Assembly (NCBI GenBank): GCA_017509375.1
Contig: JAFWPT010000387.1
Span: 1-6,171 of the forward strand
DNA length: 6,171 nt
Reading direction: 5' to 3'
Source of the DNA: Bacteroidales bacterium
GTDB taxonomy: Bacteria; Bacteroidota; Bacteroidia; Bacteroidales; UBA932
Both the position numbers and the translations under genes were made by a program. The stretch's first letter is position 1; each line of letters begins with the position of its first letter. Shown piece by piece: positions 1-6,148 of the stretch. The notes beneath the pieces are model-generated. The model worked only from the letters and a program-made list of their open reading frames with translations, was not told the origin of the DNA and did no database searches.

Positions 1-143
1 CGGAAAGTGATGCTCCGCAGCTGGCGCTGCTGTGCCCACCATCCCCCGCCGTCATGCCCTTTTCCTGCTCGCGAAGACAATGTGGACACTCACGTCGCCC
101 TCTGGAACGGTTTCGCCACAGTCCCGCATCAATCAATTATTCT
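1..143. other. Left-edge stretch, no recognised gene
   Basis: I see no supportable gene here. Short open frames on both strands run on into the downstream repeat array and match no family I recognise. The first about 55 bases are C-rich and GC-rich, and the sequence becomes AT-rich just before the array (128-143). A degenerate fragment resembling the tail of a 51-bp repeat unit (GGAAAGTG at 2-9) may mean the array once extended further left, but this is too short to be sure. Confidence 0.4.
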
Positions 144-309
144 GGGAGCGAATCACCGCATTCCACTCCCGAAACGGCAGAAAAGTGGCAATCCGGGAGA
201 GAAAAACCGAATTTCTCTCCAGAAACGAGGTAAAAGTGGTCGGACAGGAGCGAATCATCGCATTTCTCTCTTAAAACAGTGGGAAAGTGGTAGGAGGGAG
301 AGAAACACC
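144..309. repeat. 51-bp tandem repeat array, left part (3 units plus a split unit)
   Basis: Units begin at 144, 195, 246 and 296, a spacing of 51, 51 and 50 bases. Each starts with (G/A)GGAG, has a hairpin-forming first 28 bases, then a purine-rich tail of about 23 bases containing AAAAGTGG or GGAAAGTGG. The unit at 144 pairs GGGAG (144-148) with CTCCC (166-170) and GAAT (150-153) with ATTC (160-163). The unit at 195 pairs GGAGAGAAA (196-204) with TTTCTCTCC (212-220) around a 7-base loop. The last unit stops after 14 bases at 309, where unrelated sequence begins. Because 51 is a multiple of 3, the array stays open in several frames on both strands as 17-residue repeats; I consider these non-coding. 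It is not a CRISPR array, since the whole unit is repeated with no unique spacers. Confidence 0.9.
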
Positions 310-338
310 CCAATAACACAAATAGCCTCGAGTCCTTC

Positions 339-420
339 TTTAGGCACTTATAAAAGTACTTAAGAATACACCGAGGGTTGTCTCTACAACATCGGAACAC
401 TTCATTAAACGGTGCCTGAA
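339..420. other. Structured domain 1: closing stem with nested hairpin
   Basis: TTTAGGCAC (339-347) pairs with GTGCCTGAA (412-420), nine pairs with one G-U wobble. It encloses a second hairpin in which CCGA (371-374) pairs with TCGG (392-395), and GTTGT (377-381) pairs with ACAAC (386-390) around the loop CTCT. A separate 8-base palindrome, AAGTACTT, lies at 354-361. The region is AT-rich, unlike the GC-rich domain that follows. The fold could serve as RNA or as single-stranded DNA; the sequence alone does not decide this. Confidence 0.45.
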
Positions 421-430
421 CTTTGCAAAC

Positions 431-554
431 GACAAGAAAAAGTTGGAAGGGTGCCGCCGCCGGAATGTAGGATCTCCGGCGGCTACGGCTCGCCGCTGCG
501 GGGAGCTCGCCTCAAGGGCTCTCCTCGCGGCGGCCGTCACCAACCTTTTTTGTC
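431..554. other. Structured domain 2: three-way-junction-like fold, GC-rich
   Basis: A long-range stem pairs GACAA (431-435) with TTGTC (550-554), AAAA (437-440) with TTTT (546-549) and GTTGG (442-446) with CCAAC (540-544), leaving one bulge and one mismatch. It encloses two adjacent hairpins. The first has a perfect 9-bp stem, GCCGCCGGA (456-464) with TCCGGCGGC (475-483). The second spans 485-537: ACGGC with GCCGT, GCCGC (492-496) with GCGGC (527-531), and GGGGAGC (500-506) with GCTCTCC (518-524) with one wobble. The layout resembles a structured RNA or a foldable DNA element, but I cannot match it to a named RNA family. Confidence 0.5.
485..551 (+). terminator. Possible intrinsic terminator (plus strand)
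   Basis: The GC-rich hairpin at 485-537 is followed, eight bases later, by a run of six T (546-551). The spacing between stem and T-run is longer than in a standard Rho-independent terminator, and no plus-strand gene ends just upstream. If it acts as a terminator it would end a transcript from within the inserted element or the left array. The same T-run also takes part in the larger closing stem of domain 2, so the two folds would compete. Confidence 0.25.
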
Positions 555-563
555 CACATTACC

Positions 564-935
564 CATTCCGTTCCAGAACCGGCAGAAAAGCGGTAAATCG
601 GGAGCGAATGCCCGCACTTCACTCCCGAGGCGGCTGGAACTGGCAAAGCGGGAGCAAAGCAAGTCATTCCGCTCCCGAACCTGCGGAGAAGCGGTAAATC
701 GGGAGCGAATCACCGCAATCCACTCCCGAGGCGGGGGAAAAGTGGTCAGATGGGAGAGAAACACCGAATTTCTCTCCAGAAACTGCAGAAAAGCGGTAAA
801 TCGGGAGCGAATGCCCGCACATCACTCCCGAGGCGGCTGGAAACTGGCAAATCGGGAGCGAATCACTGCGTTCCACTCCCGAAACGGCAGAAAAGTGGCA
901 ATCCGGGAGAAAATCACTGCATTCCGCTCCCGAAT
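564..935. repeat. 51-bp tandem repeat array, right part (about 7.3 units)
   Basis: The array resumes mid-unit at 564, then units start at 600, 650, 701, 752, 803, 854 and 905 (spacings 50, 51, 51, 51, 51, 51); the last ends near 935. Most units carry GGGAG at the start and CTCCC at unit bases 23-27. The unit at 752 instead pairs GGAGAGAAA (753-761) with TTTCTCTCC (769-777). The unit at 854 differs from the left-array unit at 144 at only two positions over 51 bases. A 36-base block at 582-617 recurs exactly at 785-820, four units later, which points to segmental duplication inside the array. Frames run open through it as 17-residue repeats in more than one register, which argues against a real protein. 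Confidence 0.9.
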
Positions 936-1131
936 AATGAGTCTATTGCCATGAGATGGACGTGGAGCGTCCTTCATCGGCGCCGAGGTAGGTAATCACG
1001 GTGAGTCCTGGCAATCGTTGCCACGAAATGGGCTTGATAATATCCGGCTATAGCAGGTTCCGGAGGATGGCGGTTTTTCGGCTACAGATTAATGGCGCCG
1101 GCAGTCTGGGCCGTAGGGAAATCCACTGCGG
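936..1131. other. Intergenic spacer downstream of ispD
   Basis: I find no gene in this 196-base stretch. It contains small hairpins: GGACG (958-962) with CGTCC (968-972), and TGGCAA (1009-1014) with TTGCCA (1018-1023) around a 3-base loop. Neither is followed by a T-run on either strand, so I do not call a terminator for ispD. The part nearest ispD carries partial copies of the ispD 3' end, listed separately. Confidence 0.5.
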
Positions 1132-1149
1132 CTACAGACTCAGGATGGC
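1045..1149 (-). repeat. Degenerate copies of the ispD 3' end
   Basis: Read on the minus strand, the last ispD codons and stop (1149-1129) run GCCATCC, then CTGTAGCCG. Downstream at 1096-1079 there is GCCATTAAT followed by CTGTAGCCG. Further on at 1071-1045 GCCATCC reappears, ending in TATAGCCG. The copies are about 50 and 35 bases apart and contain short indels. They are not in the ispD reading frame after its stop. They could be remnants of duplications at the gene end, or chance similarity for the weakest third copy. Confidence 0.4.
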
Positions 1150-1800
1150 GGAGGCGAGGCGGAGGTCTTCGGGAGTGGTGATTTTAATGTTGAATTTCTC
1201 TCCCGGGTGGGTGCAGATGGGGATGCCAGCCCGTTCTGCGACGGATGCGTCGTCGGTGAATGCAGGGTCGTAGGGCTGCCTGTAGGCTTCCTTGAGCAGC
1301 TCCGACCAGAAGATCTGCGGAGTTTGTACTGCGCAGAGTTTGCTGCGGTCCGGAGAGGGGAGAGCGGGGTCGGTGCTGCGGAGTGTGTCGGTGACGGGAA
1401 GTACGGGGATGAGGGCGCTACATTCTTCCATGCGGTCTAGCATGGAGCGTATCAGGCCGGCGCTAAGCAGCGGGCGCACTCCGTCCTGTATTGCTACGAT
1501 TGCTCCGTCAGGAACTTTTTGCAATGCGTTCTGAACCGAGTGGAAACGGGTCATGCCGCCTTTGACGATGGTCTGCGAGAACGAGACGGGTCTGGTGATG
1601 CACATTTCTGTCCAGACGGGAATATAGCGTTCCGGCAGTACGGTGATTACGTGCAGTCCATTCTCTGCATCTAAAAAACGCTCGATGGTGCGCCGGAGTA
1701 TAGCTGTGCCGTTCAAGTCAAGGAACTGCTTCGGAAGATCCGAACCCATCCTGGTGCCGCTGCCTCCGGCTACAAATACCGCGTAAACTGGTCTGCTCAT
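1132..1800 (-). CDS. ispD: 2-C-methyl-D-erythritol 4-phosphate cytidylyltransferase (IspD)
   Basis: Cytosolic enzyme of the MEP isoprenoid pathway; it transfers CMP from CTP to MEP, giving CDP-ME and pyrophosphate. The 222-residue length is close to the family norm of about 230. The nucleotide-binding loop AGGSGTRMGSDLPKQF (11-26) holds the catalytic Arg17 and Lys24. Next come VKGGMTRFHSV (79-89), the metal/substrate region IQDGVRP (104-110) with Asp106 and Arg109, PVTDTLR (135-141) with Thr139, QTPQIF (159-164), TDDASVAE (182-189) and NIKITTPEDL (204-213) with Lys206. The usual IHDAARP is changed to IQDGVRP, but the key Asp and Arg remain. I chose the ATG at 1798-1800 because the family begins a few residues before the loop; the open frame extends 49 codons further upstream, but that part crosses the promoter and overlaps mreB. 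The gene is divergent from mreB. Its product feeds undecaprenyl phosphate synthesis and so wall building. Confidence 0.96.
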   Translation of the reverse strand: MSRPVYAVFVAGGSGTRMGSDLPKQFLDLNGTAILRRTIERFLDAENGLHVITVLPERYIPVWTEMCITRPVSFSQTIVKGGMTRFHSVQNALQKVPDGAIVAIQDGVRPLLSAGLIRSMLDRMEECSALIPVLPVTDTLRSTDPALPSPDRSKLCAVQTPQIFWSELLKEAYRQPYDPAFTDDASVAERAGIPICTHPGEKFNIKITTPEDLRLASAILSL

Positions 1801-1821
1801 TTTTTGAAAAACAATCTCGGG

Positions 1822-1829
1822 CAAAAGTA
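1822..1829 (-). promoter_or_regulatory. Predicted -7 box of the ispD promoter
   Basis: On the minus strand this reads TACTTTTG, a full match to the Bacteroidota primary-sigma -7 consensus TAnnTTTG. Transcription would start near 1815, leaving a leader of only about 14 bases before the ispD ATG. I see no convincing -33 TTTG at the proper distance upstream. No Shine-Dalgarno sequence precedes the start, as is common in this phylum. Confidence 0.45.
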
Positions 1830-1851
1830 ATGGTTTTCTATGAATTTTGCT

Positions 1852-1859
1852 TAATTTTG
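1852..1859 (+). promoter_or_regulatory. Predicted -7 box of the mre operon promoter
   Basis: TAATTTTG is a full match to TAnnTTTG and lies 26 bases before the mreB ATG. A second AATTTTG sits 9 bases upstream (1843-1849). The -33 element is weak: only TGGTTTT (1831-1837) lies at roughly the right distance. The position also argues against the longer mreB start at 1847, which would lie upstream of this box. The ispD and mre boxes are less than 25 bases apart on opposite strands. Confidence 0.5.
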
Positions 1860-1885
1860 TGGGAACATACGTTACAGTAAGAGAT

Positions 1886-2908
1886 ATGGCATTTTCCTTC
1901 CTAAACCAAGAATTAGCCATCGATCTCGGAACAGCCAACACTGTCATTTATCAAAACAGCCAGATAGTTCTGGACGAGCCGAGCATCGTAGCTATCGATA
2001 ATAATACAGGCAAGTGCATTGCAATAGGCCAGAAGGCGAAATTGATGCACGAGCGTAATAACCCCGGCATTCGCACGATACGCCCTTTGCGGGACGGTGT
2101 GATTGCAGACTTCAATGCGGCGGAGATGATGATCCGCGGCTTCATCAAGCAAGTAAACAACAAGCACCGCAGCCTCTTTACCCCTAACCTGAAAGTGGTC
2201 GTGGGCATTCCTTCCGGTTCTACCGAAGTGGAAATCAGGGCTGTGCGCGACTCTACCGAGCACGCAGGAGGACGTGACGTGTACCTCATCTTCGAGCCTA
2301 TGGCTTCGGCCCTTGGCATCGGCCTCGAAGTGGAGAAGCCTATAGGCAACATGGTTGTGGATATAGGCGGCGGCACTACCGAAATCGCCGTCATTTCTCT
2401 CGGCGGCCTGGTGTATCAGGACAGTATCCGCACTGCCGGCGATGTTTTTACCTCCGATATTCAGCAGTATCTCCGCCAGCAGCACAACATTCGCGTGGGA
2501 GAAATTACGGCTGAAAAAATCAAGATTGCCGTGGGTGCAGTCATTCCCGACCTGGATGAAGAACCGGAGCCTTTCATAGTGCGCGGTCCGAACCTTATGA
2601 CGGCACACCCGGTGGAGGCCACTATTACCCATCAGGAAATTGCCCACTGCCTGGACAAATCCATCGCCAAGATCGAGGCTTCCATTCTGCATGTTCTGGA
2701 GAACACTCCGCCAGAACTTTACTCTGACATCGTGGAGAACGGAATCTGGCTTTCCGGCGGCGGCGCACAACTTCGAGGTCTTGCCAAGCGCCTGACGGAC
2801 AAGGTGAATATACAGTTCCACGTGTGTGAAGATCCGCTCCACGCAGTGGCCCGCGGAACTTGTGAAGCTCTCAAGAATACCGATCGTTATTCTTTCCTGA
2901 TGCGATAG
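1886..2908 (+). CDS. mreB: Rod-shape-determining protein MreB
   Basis: Bacterial actin homologue of 340 residues. It polymerises on the inner face of the cytoplasmic membrane and directs the elongation machinery. Visible actin-fold ATPase motifs are phosphate-1 DLGTANT (13-19), GIPSGSTEVEIRAV (107-120), FEPMASALGIGL (136-147), phosphate-2 VVDIGGGTTEIAVI (157-170) and the adenosine motif LSGGGAQLRGL (289-299). The short N-terminal segment MAFSFLNQE before the first motif fits the membrane-binding amphipathic end of Gram-negative MreB. I chose the ATG at 1886 over one at 1847, because the extra 13 residues are absent from the family and cross the predicted promoter box. There is no clear Shine-Dalgarno sequence. 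It is the first gene of the operon, and its TAG stop directly abuts the mreC ATG. Confidence 0.97.
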   Translation: MAFSFLNQELAIDLGTANTVIYQNSQIVLDEPSIVAIDNNTGKCIAIGQKAKLMHERNNPGIRTIRPLRDGVIADFNAAEMMIRGFIKQVNNKHRSLFTPNLKVVVGIPSGSTEVEIRAVRDSTEHAGGRDVYLIFEPMASALGIGLEVEKPIGNMVVDIGGGTTEIAVISLGGLVYQDSIRTAGDVFTSDIQQYLRQQHNIRVGEITAEKIKIAVGAVIPDLDEEPEPFIVRGPNLMTAHPVEATITHQEIAHCLDKSIAKIEASILHVLENTPPELYSDIVENGIWLSGGGAQLRGLAKRLTDKVNIQFHVCEDPLHAVARGTCEALKNTDRYSFLMR

Positions 2909-3727
2909 ATGGCCCGGCGCGGATCCCTCTATGTGCGTTATGCGACAGCGGCAGTCTTCATTATTCTGGAGATTGCCGCGCTGTCTATGCTCAAGAGGGC
3001 ATCTACATTGCAGGACATCTGGCTGAACCGCTTTTCGCATAATGTGATGGCCTTTAACTGGGGAGGCGTGACCCGTTTGCGCAGCTATTTTTCCCTGCGC
3101 CAGCAGAACGATATTCTCGCCGGCCGCAACTATGAGCTTTTCAAGGAGTTGCAGCATTACAAAGAAATGGAGAGAGAATTGCAGGCCATGCGGAAACTGG
3201 ATTCCTCCGGCTTCAAGTCCCGATTCAATTATATCCCTGCAGAGATTACTGCCATGGGCACGAATTCCAGGCACAACTACGTGATTCTGGACAAAGGCAG
3301 TGAAGACGGAGTGAAGAAGCATAGTGCCATCATCACGCCAAACGGTGTGGTGGGCATGATATATTCGGTGGATAAGCATTATTCCTACGGCCTTTCGCTG
3401 CTGAACGACAAATTGAGCGTAAGCACCAGGATAGGCCGGGAGGGTCTGGTCGCCCCCATGACCTGGGACGGTAAAAGCACCAACATGGCCATCCTGAAGA
3501 ACATCCCCCTGCATCTCACTGTAGCAGAGGGGGATACGGTGCTGACCAGCGGTACGTCTTCGGTGTATCCGGCAGACATTCCTATCGGAGTTACGATGGG
3601 ATCGAGGCTTATAGACGGCGCGGTGAATATAGTTGACGTGAAGCTTTTCGTGGATTTTGCTACGCTTCGTTACGTTATTATCGCCGAGAATCCGGAGCGG
3701 GAGTATTTGGAGGAGATGCAGCAATGA
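2909..3727 (+). CDS. mreC: Rod-shape-determining protein MreC
   Basis: Periplasmic scaffold of the elongasome, anchored by one N-terminal helix; in other bacteria it contacts PBP2 and MreD. The 272-residue protein has a membrane segment at about 9-28 (with a Glu at 21), then a Gln/Glu/Leu-rich likely coiled coil at about 58-97. A beta-rich MreC domain follows, with NYVILDKGSEDGVK (123-136), TPNGVVGMI (143-151), LSLLNDKLSVS (162-172) and GDTVLTSGTSSVYP (208-221). These blocks are typical of Bacteroidota MreC. The start codon follows the mreB stop with no gap, and the gene's TGA overlaps the mreD ATG, so translation is probably coupled on both sides. Identification rests on the domain layout, the motifs and its place in the operon. 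Confidence 0.95.
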   Translation: MARRGSLYVRYATAAVFIILEIAALSMLKRASTLQDIWLNRFSHNVMAFNWGGVTRLRSYFSLRQQNDILAGRNYELFKELQHYKEMERELQAMRKLDSSGFKSRFNYIPAEITAMGTNSRHNYVILDKGSEDGVKKHSAIITPNGVVGMIYSVDKHYSYGLSLLNDKLSVSTRIGREGLVAPMTWDGKSTNMAILKNIPLHLTVAEGDTVLTSGTSSVYPADIPIGVTMGSRLIDGAVNIVDVKLFVDFATLRYVIIAENPEREYLEEMQQ

Positions 3728-4227
3728 AAAACGGCCGCTTCATACTCGTGTACCTGATTTTGGTGCTTGTGCAGATACTCCTGTGCAATTTCTTCGGCCT
3801 TTCCCGCTATTTTCTGATAAGCACACTGCCGGTGCTTATCGTGATGCTTCCTCTTGGCACCGGGAGCATAACAGCCATGCTCATTGCTTTCGCGACCGGC
3901 TTTGCCGTGGATTTTTTCTCTAACGGCATGCTGGGCATAACGTCTCTTGCCCTGGTACCCGTGGCCTTTTCCCGCCGTTTTTTCATCAGCTTGATTTTCG
4001 GCGACGAACAGGCTTCCAGGGATGATGAAATAAGCTTTTCCAGATTCGGTCTGCCTAAGATAGCTCTTGCTGTCTTGCTGGCGTGCGCCTTGTTTTTCGC
4101 CTTGTTTATCTGGGTGGATTCAGCAGGCACTGTGGGCTTCTGGCCGGCTGCTCTCCGGTTTTTGCTTTCCGTGCTGGTGAGCACTCCGCTATGTGTTTTT
4201 GTCGCCCGATTGTTAAGGCCGGAGTAA
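3724..4227 (+). CDS. mreD: Rod-shape-determining protein MreD
   Basis: Small integral membrane protein of 167 residues, the usual size for MreD, which partners MreC in the elongasome. Hydrophobic stretches at about 6-25, 29-45, 48-67, 70-89, 110-132 and 140-163 suggest five or six membrane helices. A charged loop, GDEQASRDDE, lies at about 93-102. The segment FATGFAVDFFSNGMLGITSLAL (about 56-77) resembles the GlxxDxxxxxxxGxxal pattern of the family, with Asp63 as its conserved acidic residue. Primary sequence conservation in MreD is weak, so position counts heavily: it starts in a 4-base ATGA overlap with mreC and ends one base before the mrdA ATG. Confidence 0.9.
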   Translation: MKNGRFILVYLILVLVQILLCNFFGLSRYFLISTLPVLIVMLPLGTGSITAMLIAFATGFAVDFFSNGMLGITSLALVPVAFSRRFFISLIFGDEQASRDDEISFSRFGLPKIALAVLLACALFFALFIWVDSAGTVGFWPAALRFLLSVLVSTPLCVFVARLLRPE

Positions 4228-4228
4228 C

Positions 4229-6148
4229 ATGGAACGCAACAACCGCTCCACCAAACTGCTGATAGGGCTCGGGGTAGTGATGCTCATACTCCTCGGCCGG
4301 CTGTTTTACGTGCAGATTATCAACGACAGCTACAAGACAGACGCCGACAACAATTCGATGACTCGCGAGATTATCTATCCCCCGAGAGGCGTTATTTACG
4401 ACCGGAACGGCCTGCTGCTGGTGGGGAACCGCATTTGCTACGACATTATGGTCACTCCGCGCGAGGTTACGCAACTGGATACCTTGTCGCTGGCGGCGGC
4501 TCTCGACACCACCGTGGAATACGTGCGGGAGAAGATGCAGTACTACCGCAACTACCGCTCCCGAATAGGCTGGCAGACGCTGGTGTTCCTCAAGCAGGTG
4601 AGTGCCGAGTCCTACCTGCGCTTTGCCGAGGAGCAGTTCCGCTATCCCGGTTTCAAAGCCCAGGTCCGCACTTTGCGGGAGTACCCTTTCAACGCCGGAG
4701 GAAACCTGCTCGGCTACACTTCCGAGGTGAGTGCCGAATACCTTGAAGACCACCCCGATTACAAGGCAGGCGATTTTTACGGTCGTACCGGTCTGGAGGC
4801 TGCCCGTGAAGCCGATTTGAGGGGGAAGAAGGGCTGGCATATCTACCAGCGGGACTCACGGGGCCGGCAGAAGAATTCCTTCCACGACGGAGAATTCGAT
4901 GTGGAGGCGGAGCCCGGGAAGGACATAGTGACCACTATCGACGCTTATCTGCAGCAGTACTGGCAGCGCCTGATGAAGGGCAAGAAAGGCAGTCTGGTGG
5001 CGATTGAACCTTCTACGGGAGAGATACTTACGATGGTATCCAGCCCCGGTATCGACGTTGAGGTGCTGGCGGAATTCGGCCGCCATTACGACAGGCTGAG
5101 CCAGGATAAGAACAAGCCGCTATACAACAGGGCGGTGTCGGCGTCCTACCCTCCGGGTTCGGTGTTCAAGCTGGTGAACGGTCTCATTGGCCTGGAAGAC
5201 GGAGTGCTCCAGCCGTGGATGCAGTATCCGTGCTATAACGGCTATGTTTATACGTCCAGCGGCCGCAAATTGGGCTGTCACACCCATCGTTCGCCGTTGA
5301 ACCTGGAAGATGCGGTGATGATGTCGTGCAACGGCTATTTCTGCTACGTGTTCAAGAATATTCTGGAGAATCCGGAGTACGGTAGCACGGAGGCGGCTTT
5401 CGACCATTGGCGGGAGATGGTGATGAGCTTCGGTTTTGGCCGCAAGCTGGGCAGCGATTTCCCGTCGGAATTAAGCGGCAACGTGCCGTCTTCCGCTTAC
5501 TACAACCGCTACTACCGTAAGGGACACTGGCGTTTCCCAACCATAGTGTCGCTTTCTATCGGGCAGGGAGAAATACTCACCACGCCTCTTCAGATTGCAA
5601 ACCTGGCGGCGATAATGGCCAACCGCGGCTATTACTACATTCCCCACGTTGTCAAGGCGTCGGAAGGTGTCGAGATAGACCAGAAGTACTACGAGCGGCA
5701 ATATACGCTTGTGGATACCCTGCAGTTCCCCAAGGTGATAGGCGGCATGTGGAAGGCCGTGAACGCCATCGGAGAGGGGGGGACCGCGAACGTGGGGCAT
5801 GTGCCCGGCCTGAATATATGCGGCAAGACCGGTACCGCACAGAATCCTCACGGCAAAGACAATTCCGTCTTTATTTGCTTTGCTCCACGCGACAATCCCA
5901 AGATTGCCGTGGCAGCATACATTGAGAACGCCGGCTTCGGAGCCAGCTGGGCGTGTCCTATCGCCACTTTGCTGGTGGAGAAGTACATTAACGGAGAGAT
6001 TTCCGACGCTCGCAAGGATTTGGACTGTCGCATTCAGGTTTTCCGGCTTGAGCAGTTTGGTAATGTCAGCCTCTTTGGGGGCTGCTGCCTTGGGGACAGC
6101 CTGCGCTTCTGCCGTTGTGGGCGTGTCCGGGGCGGACGGGGCGGCTGA
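4229..6148 (+). CDS. mrdA: Penicillin-binding protein 2, elongation-specific transpeptidase
   Basis: Class B PBP that cross-links peptidoglycan during cell elongation, working with the RodA glycosyltransferase and MreC. It has a membrane anchor (9-30), the pedestal/dimerisation domain from about 49 with PPRGVIYDRNG (51-61), then YGRTGLEAAREADLRG (184-199). The transpeptidase domain (about 254-590) carries all three active-site motifs: SVFK (Ser311 nucleophile, Lys314), SCN (366-368) and KTG (533-535). SIGQGEILTTPLQIANLAA (443-461) is also characteristic. The start lies one base after the mreD stop. Family similarity runs to about ISDARKDL (591-598, near 6022). The last 40 residues are unusual: nine Gly, seven Arg and five Cys, with no resemblance to a PBP2 end. 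The true C-terminus may be lost, frameshifted or fused, so the 6148 end is uncertain although the identity is not. Confidence 0.95.
   Translation: MERNNRSTKLLIGLGVVMLILLGRLFYVQIINDSYKTDADNNSMTREIIYPPRGVIYDRNGLLLVGNRICYDIMVTPREVTQLDTLSLAAALDTTVEYVREKMQYYRNYRSRIGWQTLVFLKQVSAESYLRFAEEQFRYPGFKAQVRTLREYPFNAGGNLLGYTSEVSAEYLEDHPDYKAGDFYGRTGLEAAREADLRGKKGWHIYQRDSRGRQKNSFHDGEFDVEAEPGKDIVTTIDAYLQQYWQRLMKGKKGSLVAIEPSTGEILTMVSSPGIDVEVLAEFGRHYDRLSQDKNKPLYNRAVSASYPPGSVFKLVNGLIGLEDGVLQPWMQYPCYNGYVYTSSGRKLGCHTHRSPLNLEDAVMMSCNGYFCYVFKNILENPEYGSTEAAFDHWREMVMSFGFGRKLGSDFPSELSGNVPSSAYYNRYYRKGHWRFPTIVSLSIGQGEILTTPLQIANLAAIMANRGYYYIPHVVKASEGVEIDQKYYERQYTLVDTLQFPKVIGGMWKAVNAIGEGGTANVGHVPGLNICGKTGTAQNPHGKDNSVFICFAPRDNPKIAVAAYIENAGFGASWACPIATLLVEKYINGEISDARKDLDCRIQVFRLEQFGNVSLFGGCCLGDSLRFCRCGRVRGGRGG

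Larger units (their letters stand above)
310..563. mobile_element. Putative 250-bp non-autonomous insertion within the repeat array
   Basis: This stretch has no similarity to the 51-bp unit. It begins after unit base 14 on the left (309), and the array resumes at unit base 16 on the right (564). Joining 296-309 to 564-599 restores a 50-base unit in phase. ACCC occurs at 307-310 and again at 561-564, a possible 4-base target duplication. The ends show only a weak inverted similarity: AAT then ACAAA at 312-322 on the left, and the reverse complement of 549-560 (AAT, GTGG, ACAAA) on the right. There is no transposase. The interior folds into two independent domains (339-420 and 431-554). Calling it a MITE-like element is an inference; it could instead be a structured RNA gene or a segment captured during array rearrangement. 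Confidence 0.5.

Noticed and set aside
340..543. A 67-residue minus-strand open frame within the insert
   Set aside because: It covers the foldable GC-rich region, has no recognisable domain, and its composition follows the hairpin sequence. I cannot support it as a gene.
79..560. Ten-base inverted pair (AATGTGGACA at 79-88, TGTCCACATT at 551-560) as terminal repeats of a larger element
   Set aside because: Similarity does not extend beyond ten bases, and such a match is not surprising by chance in about 1 kb. The border at 310 is better supported by the array phase.
144..935. CRISPR array
   Set aside because: The period is regular, but the entire 51-bp unit is repeated with gradual divergence. 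There are no unique spacers, and the presumed spacer part falls into the same few sequence classes.
412..954. A 180-residue protein with 17-residue repeats
   Set aside because: The openness comes from a repeat length divisible by three. Other frames on both strands are also open through the array, the start lies in unrelated inserted sequence, and the protein is a Arg/Ser-rich repeat of no known family.
1801..1947. An N-terminal extension of IspD by 49 residues
   Set aside because: It would overlap the mreB start and the promoter region. The family begins just before the AGGSGTRMG loop, matching the ATG at 1800.
1913..3724. A 603-residue minus-strand open frame opposite mreB and mreC
   Set aside because: It is the antisense shadow of two clearly identified genes and shows no domain.
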